A stretch of 64,000 nucleotides of DNA. It comes from Bathymodiolus brooksi (Eukaryota > Mollusca > Bivalvia > Mytilida > Modiolidae). Below are positions 24,801 through 38,900 of the stretch, in pieces (position 1 is the stretch's first letter; each line of letters begins with the position of its first letter). The notes beneath the pieces are model-generated. The model saw only the letters and a list, made by a program, of their open reading frames with translations, had not been told where the DNA came from and ran no database searches. The position numbers and the translations under genes were made by a program. The stretch is taken from positions 73,599,668-73,663,667 of the forward strand of contig OY804576.1 of NCBI GenBank assembly GCA_963680875.1, in the 5' to 3' direction.

Positions 24801-25690
24801 TAAATCCAGAGTTGCCTAGAACCTTTTGGTAAATGTTTAAGTACAAATATTTCACATACACTTTGTATCTGTATATTTACTTGCTACTTGAATGTTATAA
24901 CTTATATGACTGCAAAGATATTCCCGAGACAGTAGTATGATAAATATAGTATAACTAATCAAACTTTTTGAATATGAAAAAATCAGACCATAAGTGACCG
25001 AACAACGAAAGGATTAAATGAGTGTGCAGAACTTGACTTTGAAAAGCTTTAGGTCCAAACTATTTTTCTTCTAGACACATATCTTTGTATGATGTTCAGT
25101 AGACATCAACTTAACTATTGCTATTAAGAGGAGCTTTTTGTTCTATATATTTTTGTTATTGAATAAATACCATTAGTGCTTAGAAATTCTAAACTTTACT
25201 GTGCTTAATGTATTTTGACTTTATTTTTTCATAGTGCCTCCAAATTTTTCAGGGTTTAGAATGTGTTTAGAATATCAATCAAAGAAGAAAGATAAGTCTA
25301 TGTTTTTAAATGAAATACATGTACATTGCTGGTTATTGTTTTTTTTTTATAAACTCATTATATAATGTAATAATATGTTTATTTAAAAGAATAATATGAA
25401 TGTTATGAAGATAGCAAAACAATCCATATCTTTTGAATGTAGAATACAAATCATTGTTGAATCTCTGCCTTTTTTCTCCCAAACTTCTTATTAATTATTT
25501 TGTTTGTATTATTTTTATTTATGAGTTGTTATTATTTTATTTTCTTTGTTGAAAAAAATCCCAAAATAAACTATTTTCTAAAAAATGTTTTCTATTTATA
25601 ATTTGCCTTGTGGTTTAATAATTTAGTGAAGTATACATTTATTTAATTATGGTATAATATCTGTGTTTTACAGAACCTCCAGAGCTACTT
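24801..25690. other. AT-rich non-coding stretch
   Basis: No coding region or named repeat recognised. AATAAA-type hexamers occur near 25160 and 25565, but no transcript can be tied to them. Confidence 0.5.
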
Positions 25691-26640
25691 TTAACTCACC
25701 TAGTCAATGTCCATTTAAGATTTTGCCATCACTTTGCATCAGTCATATTTCCTCTGTGTATATCAGATATACTGACAATATGGCTAATATGATAAATTCT
25801 AATGAAGAATGTAAAATTCATCATTGAAGGATTAAAAAGTATGCTAACAAGAAAACTACTGAACCAAGGATTCCTAGTGGTTAAGTGAAGTCATCACTTC
25901 AAAAGTTTCATGGTCGCCAACATGACTTAGTTAACCGTTACAGAATATCTGTCACAAATGACCAAATGACCACGGATATGTTCAGATTGTCACGTTCACA
26001 ATCTGGTCCTTTCCTCATTAATGTCTTATCACCAGGTTTGTAACAAAAGTAACACGATGGTTGACACTAGTGAAGCAGGAACTGCTAATCCTACCAGAGC
26101 ACCCGAGTTCACCCCCGGTTTTTGGTGGGGTTCATTTTGGTCAATGTTTAGTTTTCTGTGTGATGTTTTGTAGATCATTGTTTGTCCTTTTGTTCCTTTT
26201 TTAACTCATTTGTCTTCACTATGCATCTGTCGTCCGTAAACCTTTACATTTTAATCTTCTTCTCTCAAACCACAGGGCCAATTGGAACCAAACTTGGTTG
26301 GAATTTTTATTGAATCATCCTTAAAAGTATGGGTTTTTCGGTGATTGGAAGTACACAAAAGAAACATAAGGCACAAAAGTGTCAAAGTGGGTGGGTTTTT
26401 TTTTTTTTTTAAATCTTCTCTGAAACAACTAAACCAATTGGAACCAAACTTAGTAGGAATGTTTATTGGATGGTCCTCTAAAAAGTTTATGTTTTTGTTG
26501 TTGATAAGAAATACACAAAAGAAACAAGAAGTGCAAAAGTATCAAGATGGGTGTTGTCAGTTTTTAATCTTCTGTTCTGAAACCACTAAGACAATACACT
26601 ATTTGCACATTCCCGACTTTGATTCTAAAATTATAAATTT
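25691..26640 (+). repeat. Degenerate 'agctcacc'-type repeats
   Basis: Weak copies start near 25691 (ttaactcacctagtcaatg, gccatcactttgcatcag) and 26205 (catctgtcgtccgtaaac), followed by cttctctcaaaccacagggc, aattggaaccaaacttgg and a second body copy at 26410. It is a diverged relative of the repeat at 14036-15140. A fragment containing ttttctgtgtgatgttttgt at 26148-26190 belongs to a different dispersed repeat, seen inverted at 46270-46330. Confidence 0.55.
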
Positions 26641-27220
26641 TACATGAGTTATTTCCCTTTAAGGCTGTCATAGGGTCCCCTTTCATGTAAAGTTCATTTG
26701 AAAATAACATACATTTTCACCATAATTTGTTTAAAATTTTAATGTTGTAGCAACTTGTGAATTTTCTATTTGCAGTAGAATTACCTTCTGATTTGCTAAA
26801 TATGTATGTACATTACAGATCATCTCAAAAGTTCTACATGGAATTACTTTACTTTCGCATTGTGAGTGTGGTTTGGTTTTCAACCCCTTTAGTTTAAAAA
26901 GGAGTGCCATTTTAATCCATGTACAGATATTATTTCTTTCTGGAAAACGTCCTCCATATTGGGTTCTGTTTCATCATCTCAAATGTTTTAACAGTAAATA
27001 CTGGTTGTTGTTATTTGAATGGCAAATATCTTTCCCTATTCTTTAATATCTCACTGTCTTTCTGATTGTTATGGATGTCAGTAGTTTGAAAAAGATAACC
27101 CCATAATATTTTCAAATTTTAATTAAAAAAAATTATATGGTATTGTCAGAGTACTGAAAATATCAATTCCAAGGGCTAGACCCACAGACTGCTGCCCAGT
27201 ACTGAAAACCATAAGCCACA
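26641..27220. other. Non-coding stretch
   Basis: No feature recognised. Confidence 0.5.
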
Positions 27221-27221
27221 A

Positions 27222-27485
27222 AGGGTTAGGGGATTAAGGTTATGGTGTTTAAAACCTCTTTCAATAATAGTCCAGTTATATCGTGATGGTCAGTTTTATT
27301 GGTGGAGGAAACTGGAGTGCCCACAGAAAACCATAGACCTGTCGCAAGTCATTGACAAACTTTATCACATAATGTTGTATCGAGTACACATCGCCTGAGC
27401 GGGATTCGAACTCACAACTTCAGTGCACTGATTGCATAGGTAGTTGTAAATTCAACTACCATGCGATCATGACCATGACAGCCCC
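27222..27485 (-). mobile_element. SINE family B, near full length
   Basis: Read on the minus strand: a tRNA-like head with B box (gttcgaatccc, about 27400-27410), then cgatacaacattatgtgata, gacaaa...gacttgcgacaggt, a ctc...tttcctccaccaataaaact block and a tail ending taaacaccat. The same family recurs at least nine more times in the window. Confidence 0.8.
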
Positions 27486-28025
27486 TGGTGATTATCATTA
27501 TTCTGCAGGTTTGAACTAGAAAATATGTCTATATATGAAATTTTGCATGTGCTTAATTTGACAATCTTCTCATGACAAAATATGTATCAGAATGCACCAG
27601 AGGTCAGACTTAAGATTTCTAGAATACCTTTCTTAGGACTTCTGATGAGATTTGACTGCAGATACAGAGCATAATATTTCAAATGATTTGCTTAAGGGGA
27701 ATTTAAGTTATAGAGAGGAAACAAAATGTGAATATATATATTTTATTAATAATATATATTTGTCAACATAATAATAATATATAAAAAATAATAATATTGA
27801 GGCTAAAAAAAAACTCATATAAAAAAAAAAATGTGATATAAAATATTGAACTATAGAAATAGTTATCATTTAAATAAGTCAGATACATTTCGTTCAAGAA
27901 TAAACAACTACATTTTGCTAATCAAATTGACAAAAATACAATCTTTCATGCCAAATTCCCACATTATATACCAGGCATCCAAATGGCAGATGTGTCGGCA
28001 GTCTCAAAATTGCAATGTAGTAAAA
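27486..28025. other. AT-rich stretch
   Basis: Simple AT runs at 27730-27840. No gene recognised. Confidence 0.5.
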
Positions 28026-28095
28026 CACATTGGTTTATTGATTGATTGGTGTTTTAAGCCAATTTTAGCAGTATTTCAGCTATACCCTGGCATGT
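28026..28095 (-). repeat. Short dispersed repeat tail
   Basis: It reads ttgattgattggtgttttaa, then gccaattttagcagtatttc and agctataccctggcatg; the inverse orientation of the common tail motif. Confidence 0.7.
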
Positions 28096-28444
28096 AAAAC
28101 ACATTAATGAGAAATGGTAAAATCAATATAAAAACATGAAATAAAATGAATTTTGATTTGATTTGATTTCAACATTGTCAAATTTTGAAATGATTCCAAT
28201 TAAACATAGTTCCTAAATCTAATCTAATTTTAAAACAATCAGATCTCACTGAAATCTTCCAGGTCCCTCGCAGAAATTTCACTTTTGCTCTAGGAATCTA
28301 TATGGTCGTCCTCTTAAAATTGAAAAAAATATTTTCATCTTCTAATACATTTGTTCTCCTATTATATTTCACAATTATTTTCATCAATGGATGCACTATA
28401 ATATTTTCTTTAAAAAAACAGTAAGGACTTAGAGTAAACAGATC

Positions 28445-28570
28445 AAGGTTTATGGTGTTTAATGCCACTTTCAACAATATTTCAGTTATATCGTGACAGT
28501 CAGTTTTATTGGTGGAGGAAACCGGACCACCCGTAGAAAACCACCGACCTGTGTCAAAGTCAATGACAAA
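28445..28570 (-). repeat. SINE family B, 3' half
   Basis: Inverted 3' half only: atttcagttatatcgtgaca, ggtggaggaaaccgg and aaaaccaccgacctg. Head missing. Confidence 0.75.
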
Positions 28571-29379
28571 CAGATCAACAATGCATATTAATATTTTATA
28601 AAGGATATAAAAAAGTTAAGATCATAAATATTGCAACCTACAGACATATATTCATTGTATTATACTTTCTAATTCTAGCTTACATATTTGAGTTTCTGGG
28701 TTTTCTTGACAACCATTATTTAATTCCTACATGAGATTATCTCCCCTTTACTAATTAACTACATTGTAAATGTCAATAAACAATCTAATTGTAAATAAAT
28801 AAAGAACTTTATAACTTATATTTATGTCTCTGGATAAACATGTATTGAGAAAAAATAATCAGTTAAACTAACTTGCATTTTTTTTTATTAGAATGGAGTA
28901 TAAAAAAAACTGGAGAATAAAAGGGAAAAAAATCATCAAAATTAGAATGTATGACAGCTTTGTATTTTTTTCTATTCTGCCAATTGTTACTATTGGGAAA
29001 TAATGCTGTATTTGTCATGTTGATACTAGTTAGTGAAGTCAGAACAGTGAGCACTAACAACTGTAAAAAAAGCTAAAAAATACAAACTATTATTTTTACA
29101 CTTTCTCCCTAAACAGTAAAAAACATACTCAATGTTTATATGCAAGTATAAAATATGATACAATGACTTTACATGTTCTGTATATATATAAACTACATGT
29201 ATTTGGCCTGCTCATATGTATGTGTCCATTTTTCATTTTTTTAAATTTAAATTGTGGGGTATTTTTATTATAAGCTCCAATATATATTTTGCCCATTTTG
29301 GCATTTTAATATGGCACTGATAATGCTTTATGTTAGTCATAGAACATCAGTGGCATATATCATTTGAGTATGTTCTTGT
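28571..29379. other. Downstream flank of the Ig-receptor gene
   Basis: No gene recognised. TTTATT (AATAAA on the minus strand) occurs near 29264 and 28885 and could serve as the Ig gene's polyadenylation signal; neither can be preferred from sequence alone. Confidence 0.4.
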
Positions 29380-29382
29380 AAT

Positions 29383-29550
29383 TATTGACCATGAAAACTT
29401 TGTCATCATTAACAATGAAAACTTTGTCATTATTGACAATGAAAACTTTGTTATTATTGACAATGAAAACTTTGTTATTATTGACAATAAAAACTTTGTT
29501 TTTAGTGACAATGAAAACTTTGTTTCTATTGACAATGAATACTTTGTCAC
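29383..29550. repeat. 24-bp tandem repeat, 7 copies
   Basis: The unit is gacaatgaaaactttgtcat plus tatt. It lies 130-300 bp beyond the Ig-receptor stop codon, so it is probably in its 3' UTR or just outside. The period-24 open frames are not taken as genes. Confidence 0.9.
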
Positions 29551-29679
29551 AAGTTTTATTAAAGTCTGTGAAGTTGCAATGAAATTATTCAAGATTCTAA
29601 ATGTCTTGACCAAAATACTGACACTGAAGACTGCTACGTCTCACAATTAGAGACTAACGATGCATTTAGAACAAAGAAG

Positions 29680-29962
29680 TTACGGGACAATAGCTTCTAT
29701 GTATGTATCCCCTACGTCCTTGCGACTGGTATTGTCCACAGTGCGATATATACTGCCACTATCTCTCTGTATACCGGTACTAATTCCATTGGTTGTTTGA
29801 TAAATATCTCCTCCCCCAATTATCCTCTCTTCTAATACAATTTGATCAGTTTTTCCTGACTTAAGCTTTCTGCGTCGATTTTCGTCATCGTAGTTCGGCA
29901 AGTATTCAATAGCAGGTAAGTATTGAGATTGTTGGGTCAAATACTTGGGTGGTTGGTAATGT
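29680..29962 (-). CDS. Ig receptor, last exon: cytoplasmic tail and stop
   Basis: Enters in phase 2 after tttttcag and encodes 93 residues to TAA. It is Tyr- and Gln-rich: [32 protein letters not shown], then [17 protein letters not shown] and a C-terminus [14 protein letters not shown] fits the ITIM form (S/I/V/L-x-Y-x-x-I/V/L) and also the YxxΦ sorting form. NRRRKLK is a basic patch. Confidence 0.88.
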
Positions 29963-32900
29963 CTGAAAAAGCATATCATTAAGAAGTAATGTTTTACTTA
30001 AATATTTGGTCATTTCTATTGTCTAAGTGAGATCAATCTTCAGCCTCAAAATGAACTAACAATTTAACACATAAAATAGGCTATGATAAACCAACATTTT
30101 TAGTTGAGTTCATTTTTTAAATGTTTATTCGTGAAGAGAAAGACTATTAAATATAACATCTTGAAAGTGTTAAATTTGTGTTGAAAGAATAAGTTTGACA
30201 TAAATTGCATGCCCATCCAAATTTAAATTTATTATATAGAAAAGGCCATGCAATATAAAAACCCAACTCAGTGTGGTAGAAAACAAACCAGGCATAATAA
30301 TATTCAAAAACAAGTAATTTGTTCTGGTATAATCTACCTAAGAAATTATTCACTTGTAGTTATATAACAAACGAGCACTCATCCACTATTATTGGCCTGA
30401 TATATGATGTACATATTTGCTAGTGATATACTTCTTATACTTACACAAATTGAGGTTCTTTTTGTACATATTCTATTGAGCTACACAAAAAAAAGAGTCA
30501 AATATGATTAATTTATATTCGAATTACAATAATTGTACAAAATTAACTTCCAACAAAAATAAAGACAAAGCAAAACAAAGACTAGTTAATTGATTTGCCC
30601 TCATGCTCATAGTTTGCCTTCAGTTTTCTCTAACGTTTATTTGCCACATCAGTCATATATAAAACAAAATAAGGGCCTGTGAGTTAGGTAGTTGGATTAC
30701 CTAACAACTCATACAAGCCTATCACCAATACGTCGTGGGTTCGCGCCCGGCTTTGTAAATTACAAAAAAGGGTGCACTCGACTCGCAGCCGCAAGTGATA
30801 AAGTTTCCAGTTGCTTGCCCGTGGTCGGTGGTTCTCTCCGGGTACTCTGGCTTCTTCCACCACTAAAACTGGTCGCCATGATATAGCTGAAATATTGCTA
30901 AAAGTGGCGTTGAAACACAATAAATCAAATCAAATAAAACTAAGTATCCTTAGATGGTATTTTACGCTTATCTCTCAATTAAGTAAGCATTTTAGCCACA
31001 GCAATTGAAATTAACCATTTCAATAGATAATAGATAATTCCTTTCAGAGCATTTAAACAGCACACACCTTCAAGAAACGAAGGGACTGGAAAACTTCAGA
31101 AACACAAAATATCAATGCTTTTTTACATGTACAATGTAATATAAAAACAGAGAACTACTTCCAGTAAAAAATGTCCCACTGGACTTCATATTCCAACTAT
31201 GTCAATCCGGTGATAACTATGTGGTAAGCATAAATACAAAAGTCTATGTTTTATTATTATGTACAGTAAATCTTGGGGGAAGTTTCAAACTAATAGAGTA
31301 CCAGTGTCGTAATACCAGATTTTAACAAAAAGAATATAGGCTAATACAAGCTTGTTTAATCTACCCTAATTGTGGCTTTAATAACATGTAATAAAAAAAG
31401 TTTCCTATATTCAAAAATTAGCTTCATTTGTACTTACTTAAATCTTGGAACCATATGAAAGTTGAAATCCTTCAGGTAAATGGGATCTCTGTTGAAATAA
31501 TCAGAAATTATTAAAAAAAAATAAATAAACATTTAGAAAAGATTAACAAAAAATTTCATTTTCCGAACTCTTGAAATCTGATAATTTTTTTCAAAAAACA
31601 ATAATTTATTATACAGTACAGGAGCCGTCATTGCAGTGATCATAAGGTATTAAATAGTTCTGTCATCTACATGTGCAATCAGTTCCCATCACCACTAAAG
31701 TTGTTAGTTTGATTTTTACTTGATACAACTTTATGCTTCAAGTTTTCGCAGTGTGTTTGTGACATCTCCGTGGTCTACTCCAGTTTTACTCATCAATAAG
31801 ACTGACCACCATGATATTACTGAAATATTCTTAAAGGTGGTATTAAATAGACATAAGCCATAATCACATGGTGTCCAGAAGACAACATTTGAAATGGCCT
31901 TTGAACAGTTTGCTTAACATTCAAAAGAAAAGGTGATCTTTTATTTTCAATGTCATACGTCGTGATCTTTTTTCATGCTCAGTAAGTTAAGATGAGAGGT
32001 GTTTGTTCGCTTTGTTGATATTGGTGGAGTTGTTGATCATCACTGTTTAAACTTTCCTTTCATAATACAGTGTTTTGTTTTAACATTATAAAATAACAAA
32101 TCTTACTTGACAGTTGTCTTCACTACTGGTTTCTGCTGTGGTACTTCTACCATTACTCTCTCCTTTTTCCTGCACCATCCTGATTAAGATATAAAAAAAA
32201 AAGATTGATTCATTGATTGGTGTTTAACACCAACTTTAGTAGTTTTTCAGCTTTATCTTGGCATGAACAAATTTTATATTAACTTAAGACACCTACAAGA
32301 CCCTTAGAATTAAGACATACTTGTCTAAAAAACAAACGGGTACAAATAAAATAAACATTAAAAGGATAAAACCATATATTTAGAACTAATGTTATCTAAC
32401 TATATTTTTGTACATACATGTAAATCAATTTCTTTTAAAAATTTAAAAATAAAATAAAATAACAACAATAAAATATATACATTATAACCGTAGATACATG
32501 AAAACACTTTGTCTAATCTTATAAAAGAAAAATAGACATACTGTACTATGTGTCCAAAATATACAGAGCATCCAAGAAATATAGGCTCCAACCTAAACCA
32601 ATGTTTAAAATACTAACAAACACACATTTATTTCACATTTATTTTGGATGGTCAAGTTTTTTTGTCATGTTATGTGTCTTAGTTCTTAGTTCCGTGTTGT
32701 GATGTCTGCTAAGGTTTCCTCATAAAAACGATGTTTGGTTCGTCTTTAACCACGGTTGTTTGTCATATTTTGTCTATATTATTTGTGTTTGTTTGCGTAC
32801 AGCGGTGTACAACACGTAAGGAATATGAGTTACTCATCGTGTTGTTCATCTTTTTAGTTTTCTGTGTTGTGTTTTTGTGTTGTGTTTGTCCTTGTCCTGT

Positions 32901-35900
32901 GTCTTTTGTACCCAATGTTACCAGTGTCTCTGCATTGTCCAATCTTCATTGCCCCTTCGTTTTCTGTAACGTTTGGGTTTTTTTTAAATCAGACTTAATT
33001 TGATTGATCTTATTTGTGTTTTGAGACAAAATTATGATTGACCATACATTAGTAGTTTCGAAATGTCAGCTAGCAGGTTGTACATAATAAATTAAATTTC
33101 AGTTTTAGAAATAAATAATTAGGAGCGTTGCCATTTGTACAAGATATTACAACTGATAAACAGACAAATAAACATAAACTGCACCACTGGTTTATAATAA
33201 ACTGAATTACTGGTAGCATTCTATTTGAACTTACCTCTGGTGATACAACAAATGATAACAACTGCTGTAATGGCAATGACTAGTAAAACACTAACAACAA
33301 TGGCTGCTATCTCTGCTGCTGTCAGTTTGGAAACATTAACTAGTTCAAATGTTTGGGCTGAAAACAAATGTATAAATTTGTTCATTTTAAGTGCAAGAGA
33401 TTTGCTAATGCTAAAAAAAAATGAACAGTTTGGAGTAGTCAGGCTCTGTCTTCAGACTTTAATAGGTATTTTGCATTCGTCTTTTGGATGTCGGGATCAT
33501 CACTTAAATATTCAGATTTGTTAATCTGTATTACGTACAGTGGATCAATATTAACTTTTAAAACAGTGTAAGTGTTTAACTGATTCACTTACTCGGAAAT
33601 TTTTTTACTCTTCATATTATAAAAAGAGAAGTCAAAACACATGGGTTTTTATTAATGAGTAAGGAAAAACTAACCCTTCCGTAGCACATCGTCTAACTCA
33701 GTTTATTGTTTTAAAGAGTTTGTGTTTTTAGAGCTTTTGTTTTATCTTTTTGTTTATACTGCTGTTGATTTTTGCATCCATTTCGTCTCTTAACTCAAAT
33801 ATCCCTTCTGTCTTTCGAATCCTGCATTCGTCTCATGTTTCAGCTTACCCATTAGTATCAGACAGGACAATTCAAAAGTAAAAAAAAAAAAAAAAAAAAA
33901 TAAATGAAGACAACCTAAAGAAACAATATGTGACAGACAACATACATCAACTGATAGCCACGATATAGATGAAATACTGCTAAAGTTGGCATTAAACACC
34001 AATTAATCAAATGATAGCAAATGTTATCTACAGGGGCGGATCCAGAGGGGGGTGCACCGGGCGCGCGCCCCCCTAAAATTGGAAAAAATATGATTTTTTG
34101 GCGTAATATCGTCATTTTTCACACGAAATACCCCACAAATTTTCGCGCCTCCCTTCGCAATTGGAAAAAATGATTTGTTTGCGTAAAATCGTGATTTTTC
34201 ACACGAAATACCCCAAAAATTTTAGCGCCTCCCTCCGCTCGGCGCAATTTTTTTTTTAAGTGCCCCCCTCTAAAATGAAATCCTGGATCCGCCCCTGATC
34301 TAGGCTTTATAATTAGTAGAATATAAGGTAATTTTTACTTTAACATACCAGCTGTTCCTTGTTTTACATGAAATTCTATGATGGATGATTGTCCGACATT
34401 GTTTTTAGCAACACATGTGTATGTTCCAAGGTCCTGCAGGCTGTCCATATCTACGAGGTATGTGTCAGAATAGTAATTATATAGTGGATTTCCATCTTTG
34501 GTCCAAGTCCATTCTGTGGCTGATGGATTTGCCCTTGTTGAACAAGTCAATGTTACTGGGTCACCAAGCACTCTCTTAAATTCGGTTGTGGTAACGGTAC
34601 TAATTGGAGCATCTAAATCAAAAGAAACCAGTACATTAAAGGTGAACACAAGAAAAACTCATCAGTGAAAGTGTTTGGTATATAAAGCCCTGAGAGATTG
34701 GAATAGATACCAAAAATATCTAAAAATAGATCATGTTTTATTTGTTTCAATCATTACTCTTGTATGTCAAGAGAGTTTGTAGCTACTAAATTGTATATAT
34801 GAAGCATACAGCATGGAATTGGTTTGTTTAACATTTAAGAGGGAATTAATGTATGGTACTCAGTGTTCGATTCCCACCCTCTTTACTCCAGGTTTCCGTT
34901 CCATTGACTACCGTTGTTTAACATTTAAGAGGGAGTTAATGTATGGTACTCAGTGTTCGATTCCCACCCTCTTTACCCCAGGTTTCCGTTCCATTGACTA
35001 CCGTTGTTTAACATTTAAGAGGGAATTAATGTATGGTACTCAGTGTTCGATTCCCACCCTCTTTACTCCAGGTTTCCGTTCCATTGACTACCGTTGTTTA
35101 ACATTTAAGAGGGAGTTAATGTTTGGTACTCAGTGTTCGATTCCCACCCTCTTTACTCCAGGTTTCTGTTCCAGTGACTACCGTTGTTTAACATTTATGA
35201 TTCATTTTATTTTTGTATTAATTGTACATGTATCCATGAGATACTGTCTCTTCGACTTTCATTCTCAGTTAAGGGAGAGATACATATGTATGTTGTATGA
35301 CTAGAGGACTGATAACTACACATTTGTATATACACCATTCTTTTATGACACATTTTAATGCATGTTCCAAGACAGGACCTGGATTTCCAACGTCATATGT
35401 TGTTGTCCCCCATTTTTGTTGTGTTCAGTGAGTTGCGGTGAGAGGTGATTGTTCGTTTTGTTGATATTGGTGGAATTGCTGACGATCACTGTTTAAACTT
35501 TTTTTCACAATTGTTGCTTGCTGCATGTACACAAAGATATATATATATATATATATAAAACTTACATCTAACATTTGCATCCATATTAGCCTGCCGTATG
35601 CCTAGAGAATTGGTAGCTACACATGTATAAACACCATCATCAGTTGTAGCACTGCCTGTTATACTGAGTTGTTGCCCTGTCTGGATCATTTGATCTTTAA
35701 AGAACCAGCTATATGTTGGAGCAGGGTCACCTTTAGCTGTACAGGTTGCACTAAAGGTACTACCAATAGCGACATCAATATGCACAGGTGTAATGACGAT
35801 ATCATAAGGAGCAGCTATAAAAATATAACACTGTGTGGTCAAAGTTTAAATGACATTTTAAAGTTATTCTTGAATACTCTCTAGATCTGTTGGAATAGTA

Positions 35901-38900
35901 CATATTAATATCCTATGTAATTCAGTCTCACTGGTTTTATCGTTTTGCATTGATTTGTGGTTTTTGGTCAGGTCTTTGAACCCTCTGACTTAACTTTCAA
36001 CTCGATTAAGTCCATAGGAGTTCAATACCAACATTCCAGTCCCGATGGTCATAAAACCTTCAATTTTGAGCTACTTCCTATATGCCAAAATCATCCAATC
36101 AAAATACTACTTTTCGATACAGTGCTTTGATTGGTCATTTTGAGAGTATGAGAGCACAACTTAGCTTAAATATTTATCATTCGATGAAATTTGAATCTGT
36201 CCAGATATAGATCGTAATATTGTATAATAAACCAGCTTTGTGCTTTGCTAAAGGATTTTAAAAGGACGTGTGTTTTCCATGAAATATGAGAAGCTTACTT
36301 TTTTAGAGCCTGGTCTCATTTCCGTTGTCTTGTCTACTGATTTTCGGATATTTTGCTGTGCTATTTTTGTTAAAATTTAGGTTTCACTCGATCGTGTTAC
36401 TGGGTCTATCTGGATTGTGACTATTTTGAACTGTTCGCTCTAAGTAGTATTTACCTCGACCACCTGTCTAGTCACCGAAAAACCATGAAATGAAAGTCCC
36501 CTTGTACAGACTACTTACATTTCGTATCAACTATTAACTGTACACTTTCACTTTCTCCTGTTCCAACACGATTGGTCGCAACACACTGATATGATGCGAC
36601 ATCACTGGCTTCAAGGTCGTAAATAGTCAGTCCAGACTGATATAATCCACCTCCAGCATATTTGTTTCCATTAATTGTGATGGTAGTGGTGGCAGAATTT
36701 TGTATTTTCCTCCATGAGACACTAGTTGCCGAAGGATTTGAAACGTATGAACATGGTATGTTGACAGAACCACCACCAGTTCCACTGAATGTTGAGGTAC
36801 TTTCCGAAATGGTTACATCTGGCTTATCTATTAAAATATTTATACATACATGATTTTTTAATAATAACGTAGATATAAAATTGATTGCACACGGCACGTT
36901 TCTGGAATAACCTTCATCAGGTACGCTCAAAATCGAAAGATTGGAAAATCAAATAATTTTAAAGTTTTGAGAGCAATAAAACCAAAGGGCCTAAACAGTA
37001 TATACATTTTGTACATGACAGTTCTTATTACAGAAATGAACGTAATAGTGAAGAAAGTATTAAAATGAAAAACAAAAAATAACACACAGTCAGAACAGTT
37101 CTAGAATCTAATAGAACAATCGTAGAAAGAGGCAAATTGATACTCGTAACACACAAATTGATACTCGTAACACACAAATTGATACTCGTAACACACAAAT
37201 TAATACTCGTAACACACAAATTGATACTCGTAACACACAAATTGATACTCGTAACACACAAATTGATACTCGTAACACACAAATTGATACTCGTAACACA
37301 CAAATTGATACTCGTAACACACAAATTAATACTCGTAACACACAAATTAATACTCGTAACACACAAATTGATACTCGTAACACACAAATTAATACATGAT
37401 CGCTCCACTTCCTGGCATAGTACATGCATTTAAATAAAAATTGGCGGGATTAAACTAGTTCTAGGGGCCCCAACTTTAGTTAAATGATGAGGTCATGCGA
37501 TGGTGTTGTTCTATGTGTCATAGCTACACTGAATGATATATCCGAGTCCTAATTTATTCTTCAATATACAGAATGAAGGGACCAATCTGATGTAGGTTTT
37601 GGCTAGCTTAACAACAAGATGCAACTTCATTTCTATTTCAGGCACACACGGAAACTAGCCTTTGATTACTTCTTCATTGTATGGAATGTTTCTTTTTATA
37701 GTTTGCTTGTTCGAACTTATAGTCGAATATTTTCCCAAGTGTATTTTATGTATCTATTTTCATACCACGAATAGTGAGTGATAAAACAGCTTTGTTTGGA
37801 CAACATATATCATATCGATTATGATGTAAGTGCAATAATATACTTCTGCCAATAACAAAATTACAAATATAGGATAAAAAAAACCCGCATAGACATGTAC
37901 AGAACCATTGTGATCAGTGGTGTTAGTGCAGTAAACATGAACGAAAGCTTTTTTGCACTGAACGTTGAGTCTGTCACGGATCCAACGCATGTTGTGAAAA
38001 AACAATAAGTCCTAACTGATAATAACAATAGAAAGCGGATATATTGTATATACATATAATATATATGGTAAAACAACCGGTGCAGTAGATATATACATAT
38101 AACATATATTATTTCCTACAGAAATGGTAAAACAACCTGTGCAAGATGAAATATTTAAATAAACGTTAGAGAATACCCAAGGGCAATCAAAAAAGGATAA
38201 TACAGAGAAACAGGCAACATAGGTAACACAAGACTAAGAAAAACAAAACAAAAACACAACATAGTATGTGCTGGACATCACTAAACGCAGATCAAACACA
38301 AATAATGACGTAGATAAGCCCCCCCTACAAATAACTGGGGGTAAAGACAAACCGAACATCGCTTTTATGCGGAAATCGTAACGGACATTACAACATGTTA
38401 GTATTCATTGCTATTTTCTTGCTTTTAACGGCATATTGTCACTAAAATTGTAGTGTGGCAAAATAGTAAGAAAAGGTAGACATGTTTCTTTCTAGTTCTA
38501 ACATCGTAACTGTTTAAAACAATACTGTCTTTCAAGGCAAACACTACCGTATAACTAACATACACAAAACGTACCTTTCATTGTTGAACTATAACACTGA
38601 ACCCTAAATTTCAGTTATATTAATTTCGGAACAAATCATTCTTTTATTTTTGTCCTCTCCTCGAACAAATAGTACTCAATAAAATTATTTATTTAACTTA
38701 CACTGAACATCAACTGTGAGTGATACTTCATCTACACCATAGTTATTACGTGCACGGCAAGTGTATGTTCCAATATCAGTTCTACTGGAAACGGTGATCT
38801 CCAATTTATCTCCCGTGCCGAAAACTCCTTCACTGTTTTCCTTAATCCAGGTAAATGTTGCTTCAGGATTGGATGTCGTTATACAAGTAGCATAGATCAG

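Noticed and set aside
34813..35304. 163-aa plus-strand frame with 30-aa repeats
   Set aside because: Produced by a 90-bp tandem repeat inside an intron of the opposite-strand gene.
37028..37433. Open frames on both strands with 7-aa repeats; also considered as CRISPR-like
   Set aside because: A 21-bp direct repeat without spacers in an animal intron; a minisatellite explains it.
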